A stretch of 15,741 bases of DNA, from assembly GCA_020024455.1 (NCBI GenBank), contig JAHHTU010000038.1, positions 1 through 15,741 on the forward strand. Direction: 5' to 3'. Source of the DNA: Anaerotignum sp. (lineage in GTDB: Bacteria > Bacillota > Clostridia > Lachnospirales > Anaerotignaceae). Shown here one piece after another: positions 1-7,032 of the stretch (positions are counted from its first letter, which is position 1; each line of letters starts with the position of its first letter). The position numbers were made by a program, and so were the translations under genes. A model generated the notes under the pieces. That model was not told the origin of the DNA. It was given only the letters and a program-made list of their open reading frames with translations, and ran no database searches.

Positions 1-16
1 ATATTATCTAAGAAAC

Positions 17-52
17 AAGAAAAAGAGGTCAATTTTTGGTCTCTTTTTTCTT
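17..52 (+). terminator. Rho-independent terminator of a gene left of the window
   Basis: A hairpin pairs AAAAAGAGGTC with GGTCTCTTTTT (two G-T wobbles) around a short AATTTTT loop, and the 3' arm itself is T-rich. Its position at the left edge, with no gene before it in view, suggests it ends a plus-strand gene outside the window. The A/T-rich stem could also work on the other strand. Confidence 0.55.
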
Positions 53-88
53 ATCTTTGATTTTTTATTTTGAAAAAGAAATTTTGTA

Positions 89-117
89 TTGACTATTGCA
101 ATAGTTTTTTCTATGAT
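89..117 (+). promoter_or_regulatory. Sigma-A promoter of the 306-770 unit
   Basis: TTGACT (89-94) and TATGAT (112-117) are separated by exactly 17 bases, five of six matches to each consensus hexamer. It faces the small ORF at 186 and the membrane protein gene at 306. The spacer holds a perfect palindrome, so the promoter is probably repressible. Confidence 0.75.
92..105. promoter_or_regulatory. Operator-like palindrome in the promoter spacer
   Basis: ACTATTG-CAATAGT is a perfect 14-base palindrome that overlaps the last bases of the -35 hexamer and fills the first part of the spacer, where a dimeric repressor would block RNA polymerase. Its size fits MarR- or TetR-type dimers, which is inference. 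A related palindrome, AATAG-A-CTATT, lies at 130-140 just after the -10, and an ATTGCAAT core recurs at 204-211. Confidence 0.6.
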
Positions 118-129
118 ATCAATACATAC

Positions 130-140
130 AATAGACTATT
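130..140. promoter_or_regulatory. Second operator-like palindrome near the start site
   Basis: AATAG-A-CTATT is a perfect 11-base inverted repeat about 13 bases after the -10 hexamer, near the expected start of transcription. It shares the AATAG/CTATT half-sites with the palindrome at 92-105, so the two may form a paired operator for one regulator. Confidence 0.45.
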
Positions 141-185
141 ATATTAGCTAATACATCGTACAGTTATTTTTATATAAGTGAGGTG

Positions 186-245
186 ATGGAAGAAAGATAT
201 ATCATTGCAATGTTTTATCTTTTTATATTGGAATACTTCAACTAA
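186..245 (+). CDS. Possible 19-residue leader peptide or regulator remnant
   Basis: An ATG at 186 follows AAGTGAGGTG, a Shine-Dalgarno-like run placed unusually close to the start. It opens a 19-codon frame (MEERYIIAMFYLFILEYFN) ending in TAA at 243. It lies after a well-formed, operator-bearing promoter and before the membrane protein gene at 306, where a MarR-type regulator gene would often sit. It may be a leader peptide, the decayed start of such a regulator, or chance. The frame also contains a CATTGCAATG palindrome at 203-212. No family was recognised. Confidence 0.25.
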   Translation: MEERYIIAMFYLFILEYFN

Positions 246-305
246 ATGTATCTGTTACACCGTCTATAAATGATTGATATGATAAAAATATACAGGAGTG
301 ATTGT

Positions 306-770
306 ATGAAAGAACTCTTTATCGCAAAAAATGTGAAATGGTTGTTTATCAAATGTATCATTGCAGAAATATTGTTCAATTTACTCTTTTTTCTTGTATT
401 TAACTTCAACCATACATACGATTATATCACGCTAGATATCATATTTGGTATTATGCAAATATGTGTTGCGATTGGTTTGGCAATATATATGCGTCGTAAA
501 AATCAATGTTTATTTTTGAACAAAAATACTGCAACAAAACTTTATATTATCCTGATTGGGTTCTTAGATATATTTGGATTGGTATGTTTTTTTGCTCCTG
601 ACTTCATTATAGTACCATATGTAACGATTTCTATGTTTGTTTACAATATCATAAAAATGGATAGATTATTTAGCTTTTGGGATTTTTATAGTTGTCTACT
701 ATGTCTAAATATTGTGTTTTTATTTCGTTACAAAAAAGAATGCAAATACCAGAAAGTGAAAGAGTTGTAA
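306..770 (+). CDS. Small multi-span membrane protein, unknown function
   Basis: This 154-residue protein is not recognised. The start at 306 is chosen because AGGAG (294-298) lies seven bases before it; an in-frame ATG at 270 has no ribosome site. The chain is strongly hydrophobic, with about four to five candidate membrane spans (roughly residues 11-31, 40-60, 75-93, 97-113 and 122-138), short loops, a basic stretch after the second span (YMRRKNQ) and a lysine-rich tail (YKKECKYQKVKEL). There is no cleavable signal peptide and no catalytic motif in view. It is transcribed alone from the promoter at 89-117 and closed by the terminator at 805-834. The operator-like palindromes ahead of it suggest it is induced by a ligand or stress, for example as a small transport or immunity protein, but that is only inference. 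Confidence 0.7.
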   Translation: MKELFIAKNVKWLFIKCIIAEILFNLLFFLVFNFNHTYDYITLDIIFGIMQICVAIGLAIYMRRKNQCLFLNKNTATKLYIILIGFLDIFGLVCFFAPDFIIVPYVTISMFVYNIIKMDRLFSFWDFYSCLLCLNIVFLFRYKKECKYQKVKEL

Positions 771-944
771 AAATGCATATAAGACAACGATACCTTTCAG
801 AATAAAAGAGCGATGGACAGCCATCGCTTTTTTATTTATATTTTTTGTTATATGATTTCGTTTTTGTATTTGTTCTGTGGTAAGGTCACGTCTTTTTTCA
901 AAGATTTTATAAATATATGTATCTATCTCTTTCCTTTTTTCCAT
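720..944 (-). CDS. Doubtful 74-residue ORF with a good ribosome site
   Basis: An ATG at 944 on the minus strand is preceded six bases upstream by AGGAG (951-955), a proper ribosome site. The first 34 residues are charged and helical (MEKRKEIDTYIYKIFEKRR...), like the start of a small soluble protein. However, the frame then runs straight through the hairpin terminator at 805-834, and its hydrophobic C-terminal half is antisense to the end of the membrane protein gene. That suggests the true protein was shorter and lost its end, or that this is a relic whose 3' part is accidental. No family recognised. Confidence 0.25.
   Translation of the reverse strand: MEKRKEIDTYIYKIFEKRRDLTTEQIQKRNHITKNINKKAMAVHRSFILKGIVVLYAFLQLFHFLVFAFFFVTK
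805..834 (+). terminator. Terminator of the small membrane protein gene
   Basis: A perfect eight-base stem, AGCGATGG/CCATCGCT with an ACAG loop (809-828), is followed by a run of six T on the plus strand. It lies about 35 bases after the stop at 770. The minus-strand tail (CTCTTTTATT) is weaker, so it mainly serves the plus strand. Confidence 0.85.
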
Positions 945-1283
945 AAATATCTCCTGTTACTATAGGTAATGGGCAGATGGTTTTGTCCGTTGCAAATGAA
1001 CTATACTGCAAAAGCACATCTGACGCTTTTCACTGCATATTTTTCAAGTCAGCACTTTGTGGTGACCTATTTGTATTACCCTCTTGGTCTACATACTGCC
1101 TGCAAAATTTTCTGTTGTCAAGTCCTGCTGCTTGGGGCTTGACTTTTTATTTGCAGGCTTTCTTTATTTGTGACGGCGTCCATATCTGCTAACTTCATAC
1201 GGAAATCATCTTCTTAAATTTATGAAAACTGATTTTGCATTGTTTATACATAATTCTTTTTCTTAAAAATATAGGATATATTA
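945..1283. other. Gene-poor spacer with coding scraps and a nested hairpin
   Basis: No intact gene is supported in this stretch of about 340 bases. The minus strand has a short open frame (1118-1213) that reads like a protein C-terminus, EDDFRMKLADMDAVTNKES and on to a TGA, with no ribosome site before it. A nested inverted repeat (1098-1158) lies beside it. The mixture suggests a vestige of an inserted or mobilised segment between the membrane protein gene and relQ. No terminal repeats or transposase were found, so the origin is open. No clear T-tailed terminator for relQ is visible here. Confidence 0.4.
1098..1158. repeat. Nested inverted repeat, possible plus-strand terminator
   Basis: An outer perfect nine-base repeat, GCCTGCAAA (1098-1106) with TTTGCAGGC (1150-1158), encloses an inner nine-base stem, GTCAAGTCC (1117-1125) with GGGCTTGAC (1135-1143), which has one G-T pair. 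The inner hairpin is followed by TTTTT on the plus strand, so it could terminate plus-strand transcription. The outer pairing would compete with or sequester that T-tract. Confidence 0.6.
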
Positions 1284-1946
1284 CTACACATTCTGCTGAT
1301 ATTGCAGGTGTTTTTGAGCTACCTTATCCCGCAGTTCCATCATACGCTGGTCTGCGGCTGCAACGGTATCTGCACAAAATTTTAATTCCTCCACGATATC
1401 TTCGCATTCACAAGAGTCTTTTTTGTATTTGATGTCATGTTCCAGACTCGCCCAAAAGTCCATGGCAACTGTTCGCAATTGGAACTCTACCCGCACAGAT
1501 TCTTTGACTCCTTCTAAAAGAATCGGCACTTCTACAACCATGTGATAGCTACGATATCCATTGGATTTTGGGTTTTTGATATAGTCATTGATTTCTATTA
1601 CCACAAAACCGTCTTGCATACTTAGCTTTTCGGCAACCATATAAATATCGTCAATAAATTTGCAAATAACACGGACTCCGGCGATATCATCTAATTTACA
1701 ATAAACAGAAACCAAATCTATTGGCAGCTCTTTTCGGGTAAGCTTTTCCAAAATACTTGCATCTGATTTGATTCTTGACTGAACAGCCGTAATACAGTCT
1801 CGCTTTTTCAGAATACGAAAATCATCTTTTAATATCGCAAGCCTCGTATCAACTTCTTTGATTGCAGCCTGATACCGTTTTATGAATTCGTTACGATGCT
1901 CCAAAAGATAAGCCTGCAAAGCTTCACATGACTCCGTAAGTTCCAT
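1284..1946 (-). CDS. relQ: RelQ-like small alarmone synthetase (GTP pyrophosphokinase)
   Basis: This 220-residue protein transfers pyrophosphate from ATP to GDP or GTP to make (p)ppGpp in the cytosol, the stringent-response alarmone. It has one RelA/SpoT synthetase domain (about residues 35-180) and lacks the HD hydrolase and the TGS/ACT regions of long Rel proteins, as in B. subtilis YjbM/RelQ (211 residues). Motifs seen are DDIAGVRVICKF (86-97), the nucleotide-stacking NGYRSYH (129-135), and VEFQLRT (153-159) with the conserved Glu154, then FWASLEH (164-170). A helical, charged tail follows, as in tetrameric RelQ. The ATG at 1946 has AAGGAG eight bases upstream; the longer open frame to 2096 overlaps the ybaK-type gene and has no ribosome site. 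The gap to that gene is 41 bases, so they are probably co-transcribed. RelQ versus RelP (YwaC) was judged by eye. Confidence 0.88.
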   Translation of the reverse strand: MELTESCEALQAYLLEHRNEFIKRYQAAIKEVDTRLAILKDDFRILKKRDCITAVQSRIKSDASILEKLTRKELPIDLVSVYCKLDDIAGVRVICKFIDDIYMVAEKLSMQDGFVVIEINDYIKNPKSNGYRSYHMVVEVPILLEGVKESVRVEFQLRTVAMDFWASLEHDIKYKKDSCECEDIVEELKFCADTVAAADQRMMELRDKVAQKHLQYQQNV

Positions 1947-1987
1947 TGTACCATCTCCTTTTCGTATTTGATTGTGTTCTGTATCTC

Positions 1988-2449
1988 TTATTTCGTAATA
2001 CTTTCTATATGAGCATTTACGATTTGAGTCAGGTCGCTTAAAGACAATTCCATCAGCATACCGACACGACCTGCCGATACCACAATGGTTTCCCATTGTT
2101 TGGCACTGGAATCCAGTACCGTTTGGAAAAGCTTTTTCATACCAACCGGAGAGCAGCCGCCATGGACATAGCCGGTCAAAGGCAGAAGTTCCTTCTGTTT
2201 CAGCATTTCGATTCGTTTGCTGCCAACAGCCTTGGCAGCTTTTTTGAGGTCCAGCTCCTGATTGGTGGGAACACAGAACACAAAATAATTGCCGACTGTA
2301 TCTGTTGTCACCAGCGTTTTGAAAATCATGGCAGGAGGAATTCCCAGATAATCTGCCGCTTTCTGCCCGTCTAAAGGAAATTCTCTTAATGCATAACAGA
2401 TTTTCTGCCGTTCCAGTATCCGCATAGCGTTGGTCTTTGCCTGTTTCAT
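1988..2449 (-). CDS. ybaK: YbaK/EbsC-type aminoacyl-tRNA deacylase, copy 1
   Basis: This 153-residue protein belongs to the YbaK/ProX editing family, whose members hydrolyse wrongly charged tRNA in trans; the founding YbaK clears Cys-tRNA(Pro). It has the family hallmarks: FKTLV with the conserved Lys44, the NYFVFCVP strand (about 54-61), the DLKKAAKAVG helix (67-76), and the TGYVHGGCSPVG loop (92-103). The length equals the usual single-domain form. The start at 2449 is chosen because AGGAGG lies seven bases ahead; the alternative ATG six codons earlier overlaps that ribosome site. Only 14 bases separate it from the uvrA-like stop, so the two are coupled. A second, diverged copy lies at 5109-5582 in the same cluster. 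The exact tRNA substrate cannot be read from sequence. Confidence 0.88.
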   Translation of the reverse strand: MKQAKTNAMRILERQKICYALREFPLDGQKAADYLGIPPAMIFKTLVTTDTVGNYFVFCVPTNQELDLKKAAKAVGSKRIEMLKQKELLPLTGYVHGGCSPVGMKKLFQTVLDSSAKQWETIVVSAGRVGMLMELSLSDLTQIVNAHIESITK

Positions 2450-2463
2450 ATCATATCCTCCTG

Positions 2464-4716
2464 TCATTTGCCCAGTGCTTTTCCCAAATAAGGACCGGTT
2501 ACAGACTGACTGCTTTGCAGCAACTGTTTTGGTGTACCTTCAAAAATAATCCGTCCGCCTTCCTCGCCACCGCCGGGGCCAACCTCCACAACATAGTCTG
2601 CAGCCTTCAAAACATCCAGATTATGCTCGATTAAGAATACCGTATTTCCGTCAGAAACCAGTTTATCAAACAGAGTAATGATATTTTGCACATCTTGCAA
2701 ATGGAGGCCGTCTGTCGGCTCATCTAGTACAAGAATCTGTCCCGCTTTTCCCAAATAAGAGGCCAGTTTCATTCTCTGCAATTCTCCTCCAGATAGAGTA
2801 GAAAGTGCCTGATTGAGGTGGAGGTAAAACAGACCAACGTCTGCAAGTGGTTTCAGTTTTTTCGCAATGTCTGTCCCTTGGAAACGTTCCATGGCCTGTT
2901 CAACGGTCAAATCCATGACCTCTGCAATATGCAGACCATCTATCGTATATTGCAGCACTTCTTTGGAATAACGCAAGCCGCCACAGGCTTCACATTCGGT
3001 TTCAATTGCATCCATGAATGCCATCTCTGAGATGATAACACCCTTTCCCTGACAAATAGGACAAGCACCTGCACCGTTAAACGAGAATAGCCCCACTTTT
3101 TGCCCGCTTGCTTTTGCAAACAGTTTTCGGATATTGTCGGCAACACCCATATAAGTGGCTGGGGTAGATCGCAGACTGATACCGATACTTTTTTGGCTGA
3201 TAAGGGTTACATTCTCATTCGATTGAGCGGCAAAGGCTTGCATCAGGGAACTTTTGCCTGAGCCTGCTACACCGGCAATGACCGTCAGGAGTCCTTTGGG
3301 CAGGTTGACAGAAACATCTTTTAGATTGTGCAGGGTGAGATGTCTGAGTGTAAACCAATCTGTTGGCGTTCTCAGCTGTTTTTTCAGTCCTGTATTCTGC
3401 CGCAAAAGCCGACCGGTCAGCGTATCACAAGACTTTAGTTCCAAATAAGTTCCTTCAAACAGCACTTCGCCGCCCAGTGTGCCTGCTCCTGGTCCCATAT
3501 CAATGATATGGTCGGCAATTTCCATCATTTCTTTATGATGCTCAACCATTAAAACGGTATTTCCGCTATTACGAAGTTCCATAATCGCATCACTGAGCCG
3601 ATGAATATCGTGGCTGTGCAGTCCTACACTTGGCTCGTCCAAAATATAAAGCATATCAGAGAGTGATGAGTTGTTATATTTTGCGATTTTACACCGCTGT
3701 GCTTCGCCACCTGACAATGTCCCCATCGCACGATCTAGCGTAAGGTAATCAAGACCAATATCAATCAGTGCCTGAATTCTGCTTTCGAGTGCTGCTTTCA
3801 TATCTACGGCAATCGGCTCTTGAATTGCCCCCAGCCATGTGATGATTTCCTGCAACGGCATCTTTGTAACATCAGCAATGTTCTTTCCGCCGATTTTACA
3901 GGACAGAATTTTTGTATTCAGTCTTGCACCGTGGCATTGCGGGCAAACACCTTGAGTCACAATAGGCTCCAGCTTTTTCCAATGTACTTTGGCATCATCT
4001 CTCTTGAGCATTCGATTCATACGATACATAAGGCCTTCATATTTACCGTTTTTGTAATAATCTGGGGGTGGATTTTTCAGCGTCATAGGTTTCTGATAAA
4101 GGAACAGGTGCAGTTCCTCCGGTGTAAAGTCCCGAATTTTTTTGTTGGGATCATAAAGTCCGCAAGCACCATAATAGAGCCAACGCCACTGACCCGGCTC
4201 ATAGGCTACATAGTTAATAACACCATGGTCGTTCAGACATTTGTCAAAGTCCACCAGTTTATGAACATCGATTTCTGTGATTTCTCCCAGACCGTCACAG
4301 CGAGGACAACGCCCTTGGGGATGGTTGAAGGAAAAGGAATCCGAATATCCTACAAAGGGCTCACCCACACGGGAAAATAACAGCCGCAGCAGAGAGTATG
4401 TGTCGGTATATGTTCCCACCGTAGAGCGTACCTGTCCGGAAGGCTTTTTCTGGTCGATAACAATGGCAGGGGGCAGGCTTTCAATCCTACCCACATGAGG
4501 ACGTCCGTATTTTGGAAGATACCGCTGCACAAAGCTGGGGAATGTGTCATTCAGTTCTCTTCTGGACTGTGCTGCAACCGTATCCAGCACCAGCGAGCTT
4601 TTTCCGGAACCAGAAACGCCTGTGACTACGGTGATTTTGTTTTTTGGAATGTCCACAGACACACATTTCAAGTTGTTTTGTGTCGCATCAACGACACGAA
4701 TCATTTCTTTTTTCAT
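2464..4716 (-). CDS. Short UvrA-like ABC ATPase (UvrA paralogue)
   Basis: This 750-residue cytosolic protein has the tandem ATPase layout of UvrA, the damage sensor of nucleotide excision repair, but is about 190 residues shorter than E. coli UvrA (940). Domain 1 has Walker A GVSGSGKS (33-40), a CPRC zinc-type knuckle (137-140), CPQC (258-261), signature LSGGEAQR (334-341), Walker B LYILDEPS (356-363) and an EH switch (392-393). Domain 2 has GVAGSGKS (482-489), CPIC (552-555) with CEAC (575-578), LSGGELQR (641-648), LVLDEPTD (661-668) and EH (697-698). The missing length falls between Walker A and the first signature, where full UvrA carries its UvrB-binding module, so it probably does not work with UvrB. 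Such short paralogues (UvrA2 and DrrC-like groups) are linked to tolerance of DNA-binding drugs; the role here is inferred. Start: ATG with AGAGGAG just upstream; an upstream TTG (4743) lacks a site. Confidence 0.85.
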   Translation of the reverse strand: MKKEMIRVVDATQNNLKCVSVDIPKNKITVVTGVSGSGKSSLVLDTVAAQSRRELNDTFPSFVQRYLPKYGRPHVGRIESLPPAIVIDQKKPSGQVRSTVGTYTDTYSLLRLLFSRVGEPFVGYSDSFSFNHPQGRCPRCDGLGEITEIDVHKLVDFDKCLNDHGVINYVAYEPGQWRWLYYGACGLYDPNKKIRDFTPEELHLFLYQKPMTLKNPPPDYYKNGKYEGLMYRMNRMLKRDDAKVHWKKLEPIVTQGVCPQCHGARLNTKILSCKIGGKNIADVTKMPLQEIITWLGAIQEPIAVDMKAALESRIQALIDIGLDYLTLDRAMGTLSGGEAQRCKIAKYNNSSLSDMLYILDEPSVGLHSHDIHRLSDAIMELRNSGNTVLMVEHHKEMMEIADHIIDMGPGAGTLGGEVLFEGTYLELKSCDTLTGRLLRQNTGLKKQLRTPTDWFTLRHLTLHNLKDVSVNLPKGLLTVIAGVAGSGKSSLMQAFAAQSNENVTLISQKSIGISLRSTPATYMGVADNIRKLFAKASGQKVGLFSFNGAGACPICQGKGVIISEMAFMDAIETECEACGGLRYSKEVLQYTIDGLHIAEVMDLTVEQAMERFQGTDIAKKLKPLADVGLFYLHLNQALSTLSGGELQRMKLASYLGKAGQILVLDEPTDGLHLQDVQNIITLFDKLVSDGNTVFLIEHNLDVLKAADYVVEVGPGGGEEGGRIIFEGTPKQLLQSSQSVTGPYLGKALGK

Positions 4717-5054
4717 AAGCTCCTCTCCCAAGTTTCTCTCCAATATAGTTCAAATCAAATAAAACCAGCCTACATTCGCTCTTATTTTTCCATAAGAAAT
4801 CAATATTCGGTTCTTTGTCTAAGAATTCCCAAAATTTCTTCAGGAGCTTTGCTCTTGAAATGCAAGGCGAAGGTGCTGTATCTTCGGCAATATGATATAT
4901 CCCCTCATTTTCGAATCGGCATAAATATCCACAAAATTACGTTGATTACAGGGGCGTTTCCAGCCATTCTCTCTTTATAGCCAACGATGCGGAACTGCTC
5001 ATCAATTCTTTCATTCAGTTCCGCTTCCACCTTTTTATCGAAGAATTTTCTGCA
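4688..5054 (-). pseudogene. Decayed gene between ybaK copy 2 and the uvrA-like gene
   Basis: Two overlapping minus-strand frames carry protein-like sequence with no intact reading frame. The first (4905-5054) reads FFDKKVEAELNERIDEQFRI and VGYKERMAGNAPVIN, then runs into hydrophobic out-of-frame codons and a TGA. The second (4688-4936) reads CRFENEGIYHIAEDTAPSP, CISRAKLLKKFWEFLDKEPN and IDFLWKNKSECRLVLFDL, then overlaps the uvrA-like start. Neither has an ATG with a ribosome site. The simplest reading is one former gene split by at least one frameshift near 4907-4940. The family was not recognised. It occupies the 360-base gap in an otherwise tight cluster and would be transcribed with it. 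Confidence 0.45.
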
Positions 5055-5108
5055 TCAATATCGTTTTTTATCTAGTTCTGAAATTTTATCGTGTCATCTA
5101 CTTTTATT

Positions 5109-5582
5109 TTATTTTGTAAACTCCGCAAACTGGGCGTTGAGTAAAGTTTCCAGCACTTTAGGCTGTACTTCAATGAGATAGCCAACTTTGCCACCGGAAA
5201 CATAAATGGTATGCCAATTATTGGCACTTTGCTCCACATAGATGGGCATTTTTGTCCGCAGTCCAAAAGGCGAACAGCCACCATGTGTATAGCCGGTCAG
5301 TTCTTCAAAAATTTCTGGTTTCAGCATTTGAAGGTTCTTGACGCCTACGATAGATGCTGCTTTTTTCAGGTCCATTCGTTTGTGTGCAGGCAAACAGAAT
5401 ACATAATAACCACCCTTGTGATCTGATGTCACCAATGTCTTAAACAATCGTTCTGGGGCGTATCCGAAATAAGCAGCCACATCAACAGCTGCCACAGGAC
5501 CGTTTTCTGTTGGATAGGAATAGAACATATATGGTATGTTTTCCTGCTCTAATACTTTTATTGCACTTGTTGTTTCTTGCAT
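5109..5582 (-). CDS. ybaK: YbaK/EbsC-type aminoacyl-tRNA deacylase, copy 2
   Basis: This 157-residue protein is a second YbaK-family trans-editing deacylase. It has LFKTLVTS with the conserved Lys48, GGYYVFCLPAH (58-68), MDLKKAASIVG (70-80), and TGYTHGGCSPFG (96-107). It differs from copy 1 throughout but keeps every motif, so it is a diverged paralogue rather than a recent duplicate; the two may act on different tRNA species. The start at 5582 has AGGAGG four bases ahead. It is the first gene of the minus-strand cluster: the alcohol dehydrogenase terminator lies upstream, and the 55-base leader should hold the promoter, though no good match to the -35 and -10 consensus was found. The family is clear; the substrate is not. 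Confidence 0.88.
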   Translation of the reverse strand: MQETTSAIKVLEQENIPYMFYSYPTENGPVAAVDVAAYFGYAPERLFKTLVTSDHKGGYYVFCLPAHKRMDLKKAASIVGVKNLQMLKPEIFEELTGYTHGGCSPFGLRTKMPIYVEQSANNWHTIYVSGGKVGYLIEVQPKVLETLLNAQFAEFTK

Positions 5583-5639
5583 ATATCCTCCTAAATTATG
5601 GGTTGTTTGCTACTAGACGAGTACGATTTTTCAGATAGA

Positions 5640-5675
5640 AAATAAATGGTGGAATCGGTTTATCCAATCCCACCA
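5640..5675 (-). terminator. Terminator of the alcohol dehydrogenase gene
   Basis: A 12-base stem, TGGTGGAATCGG (5647-5658) with CCAATCCCACCA (5664-5675) and two wobble pairs, has a five-base loop. It is followed on the minus strand by a T-rich tail (TTTATTTTC). It lies about 50 bases past the dehydrogenase stop and separates that gene from the ybaK-uvrA cluster. Confidence 0.75.
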
Positions 5676-5726
5676 CTGATGAAAATAATGTATTGATAAG
5701 CGTAATACTGAAGATAAAATCTCGTA

Positions 5727-6899
5727 TCAGAATGTAATATCCTCACCATAGTAAGCGGCAATATAGAGGTCTTTCATCTGTTCAGGGTTGATTTCTCTGG
5801 GGTTTGTACCAGTGCAAGGGTCTGCCACAGCAGTCACTGCCATATTGTCAACCTTGGACATAAATACTTCTTCTTCAATGCCATATGCTTTCAATGAGCC
5901 AACCATGTGCAGGTCGTTACGCATTTTTTTGATTTCTGCAATCAATGCAGATACAAGTTCCTGTTCATTCTGACCGCTCAGACCAATACGCTGTGCAATT
6001 TCCGCATATCTGCTGTTTGCGGTTGGATTTTTGCTGTTGAAACGAACAGTGTTTGGCAGGTAAATGGCATTTGCCAAACCATGTGGAACACCCAAAATCG
6101 CACCGGATTTATGTGCCATGGAGTGTGCAATACCCAAAATTGCATTGGAGAAAGACATACCGGCCAGATTCTGAGCAAGATGCATTTGTTTGCGGGATTC
6201 CATATCACCGTTGTAAGACTTCACCAAATGCTTGAAAACCATCTCGATAGAACGCATCGCAAGTGCATCTGTGAACGGATTGGCAGCAGTGGAAACATAA
6301 GCCTCCAATGCGTGTGTCAGTGCATCCATACCGGTGTTTGCCACCAAGTTTTGAGGCATTTTTTCCACCAGCGTGGTATCCAAAATTGCCACATCAGGTG
6401 TGATGTTATAGTCGGCAATGGGATATTTGATACCGGTTTCATTATCCGTAATAACGGAAAAAGAGGTTACCTCAGTAGCTGTGCCGCTTGTAGTGGAAAT
6501 GGCAATGAATTGTGCCTTGTTACGCATTTTAGGCAAATTGAAAGGCTTTGCGGCTTCTTCAAAAGTGAAGTCTGGATGTTCGTAGAACACCCACATTGCC
6601 TTAGCAGCATCAATGGGAGAACCACCGCCGATTGCAATAATCACATCTGGCTGGAATTCACGCATCTGACGAGCACCCTCACGGACAGTTACAACAGAAG
6701 GGTCATGCTCAACACCGGAGAATGTGGTGGATTCGATACCGGCCTGTTTCAGATAATCCTGCATTTTTCCGATGACACCATCGGATTCCAAACGGTTAGA
6801 ACCATAGACAATGAATGCCTTTGTCCCTTTAACGGTTGCCAGATATTCCATGGCATTATCTCCAAAATAAAGGTCTCTTGGAATAGTAAATCTCTGCAT
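5727..6899 (-). CDS. Iron-containing NAD(P)-dependent alcohol dehydrogenase
   Basis: This 390-residue cytosolic enzyme is a group III alcohol dehydrogenase, related to FucO, butanol dehydrogenases and the C-terminal half of AdhE. It interconverts an aldehyde and an alcohol to recycle NAD(P)H in fermentation. The N-terminal nucleotide-binding part has GGGSPIDAAKAMW (91-103) and STTSGTATEVTSFSVITD (135-152). The metal site fits FucO position for position with an offset of four: Asp192 and His196 in GMDALTHALEAY, His259 and His273 in GIAHSMAH and VPHGLANAI, with His263 matching the catalytic His267 of FucO. The length is normal. Of two ATGs, the second (6899) is preferred because AAGGAG lies eight bases ahead; the first would be only two bases away. 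It is a single-gene unit with its own promoter and terminator. The substrate cannot be told from sequence. Confidence 0.92.
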   Translation of the reverse strand: MQRFTIPRDLYFGDNAMEYLATVKGTKAFIVYGSNRLESDGVIGKMQDYLKQAGIESTTFSGVEHDPSVVTVREGARQMREFQPDVIIAIGGGSPIDAAKAMWVFYEHPDFTFEEAAKPFNLPKMRNKAQFIAISTTSGTATEVTSFSVITDNETGIKYPIADYNITPDVAILDTTLVEKMPQNLVANTGMDALTHALEAYVSTAANPFTDALAMRSIEMVFKHLVKSYNGDMESRKQMHLAQNLAGMSFSNAILGIAHSMAHKSGAILGVPHGLANAIYLPNTVRFNSKNPTANSRYAEIAQRIGLSGQNEQELVSALIAEIKKMRNDLHMVGSLKAYGIEEEVFMSKVDNMAVTAVADPCTGTNPREINPEQMKDLYIAAYYGEDITF

Positions 6900-6960
6900 A
6901 TGCATATCTCCTTTTCAAAATTAGAATTTTACGGGCGTTGCCCTCTTGTTTACATGGCAT

Positions 6961-6989
6961 ATCTTAGCAAGGACTGCCGTATTTGAAAA
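6961..6989 (-). promoter_or_regulatory. Candidate promoter of the alcohol dehydrogenase gene
   Basis: On the minus strand TTTTCA (6984-6989) and TAAGAT (6961-6966) are 17 bases apart, and the -10 is preceded by TGC, an extended -10 form. Each hexamer matches four or five of six consensus bases. The leader of about 55 bases contains a small GGGC-GTT-GCCC hairpin (around 6932-6942). Confidence 0.45.
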
Positions 6990-7032
6990 GAAGGCACTTT
7001 TTGGTATCCCGTTTACTAAAAGGTAGGAATTG

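Noticed and set aside
977..1192. 71-codon plus-strand frame rich in Cys and Phe
   Set aside because: No ribosome site; it passes through the nested hairpin and shows no family features.
1947..2096. N-terminal extension of the RelQ-like protein by 50 codons
   Set aside because: It would overlap the ybaK-type gene and lacks a ribosome site, whereas the ATG at 1946 has AAGGAG at the right distance.
3820..4380. 186-codon open frame on the plus strand
   Set aside because: Antisense to the uvrA-like gene, with no ribosome site and no recognisable motif.
4495..4980. 161-codon open frame on the plus strand over the uvrA-like start and the relic
   Set aside because: The opposite strand gives far more protein-like sequence with motifs, and this frame lacks a ribosome site.
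5907..6986. 359-codon open frame on the plus strand
   Set aside because: It is antisense to the well-supported alcohol dehydrogenase, is rich in Cys, His and Gln, and shows no domain. It arises from the codon bias of the real gene.
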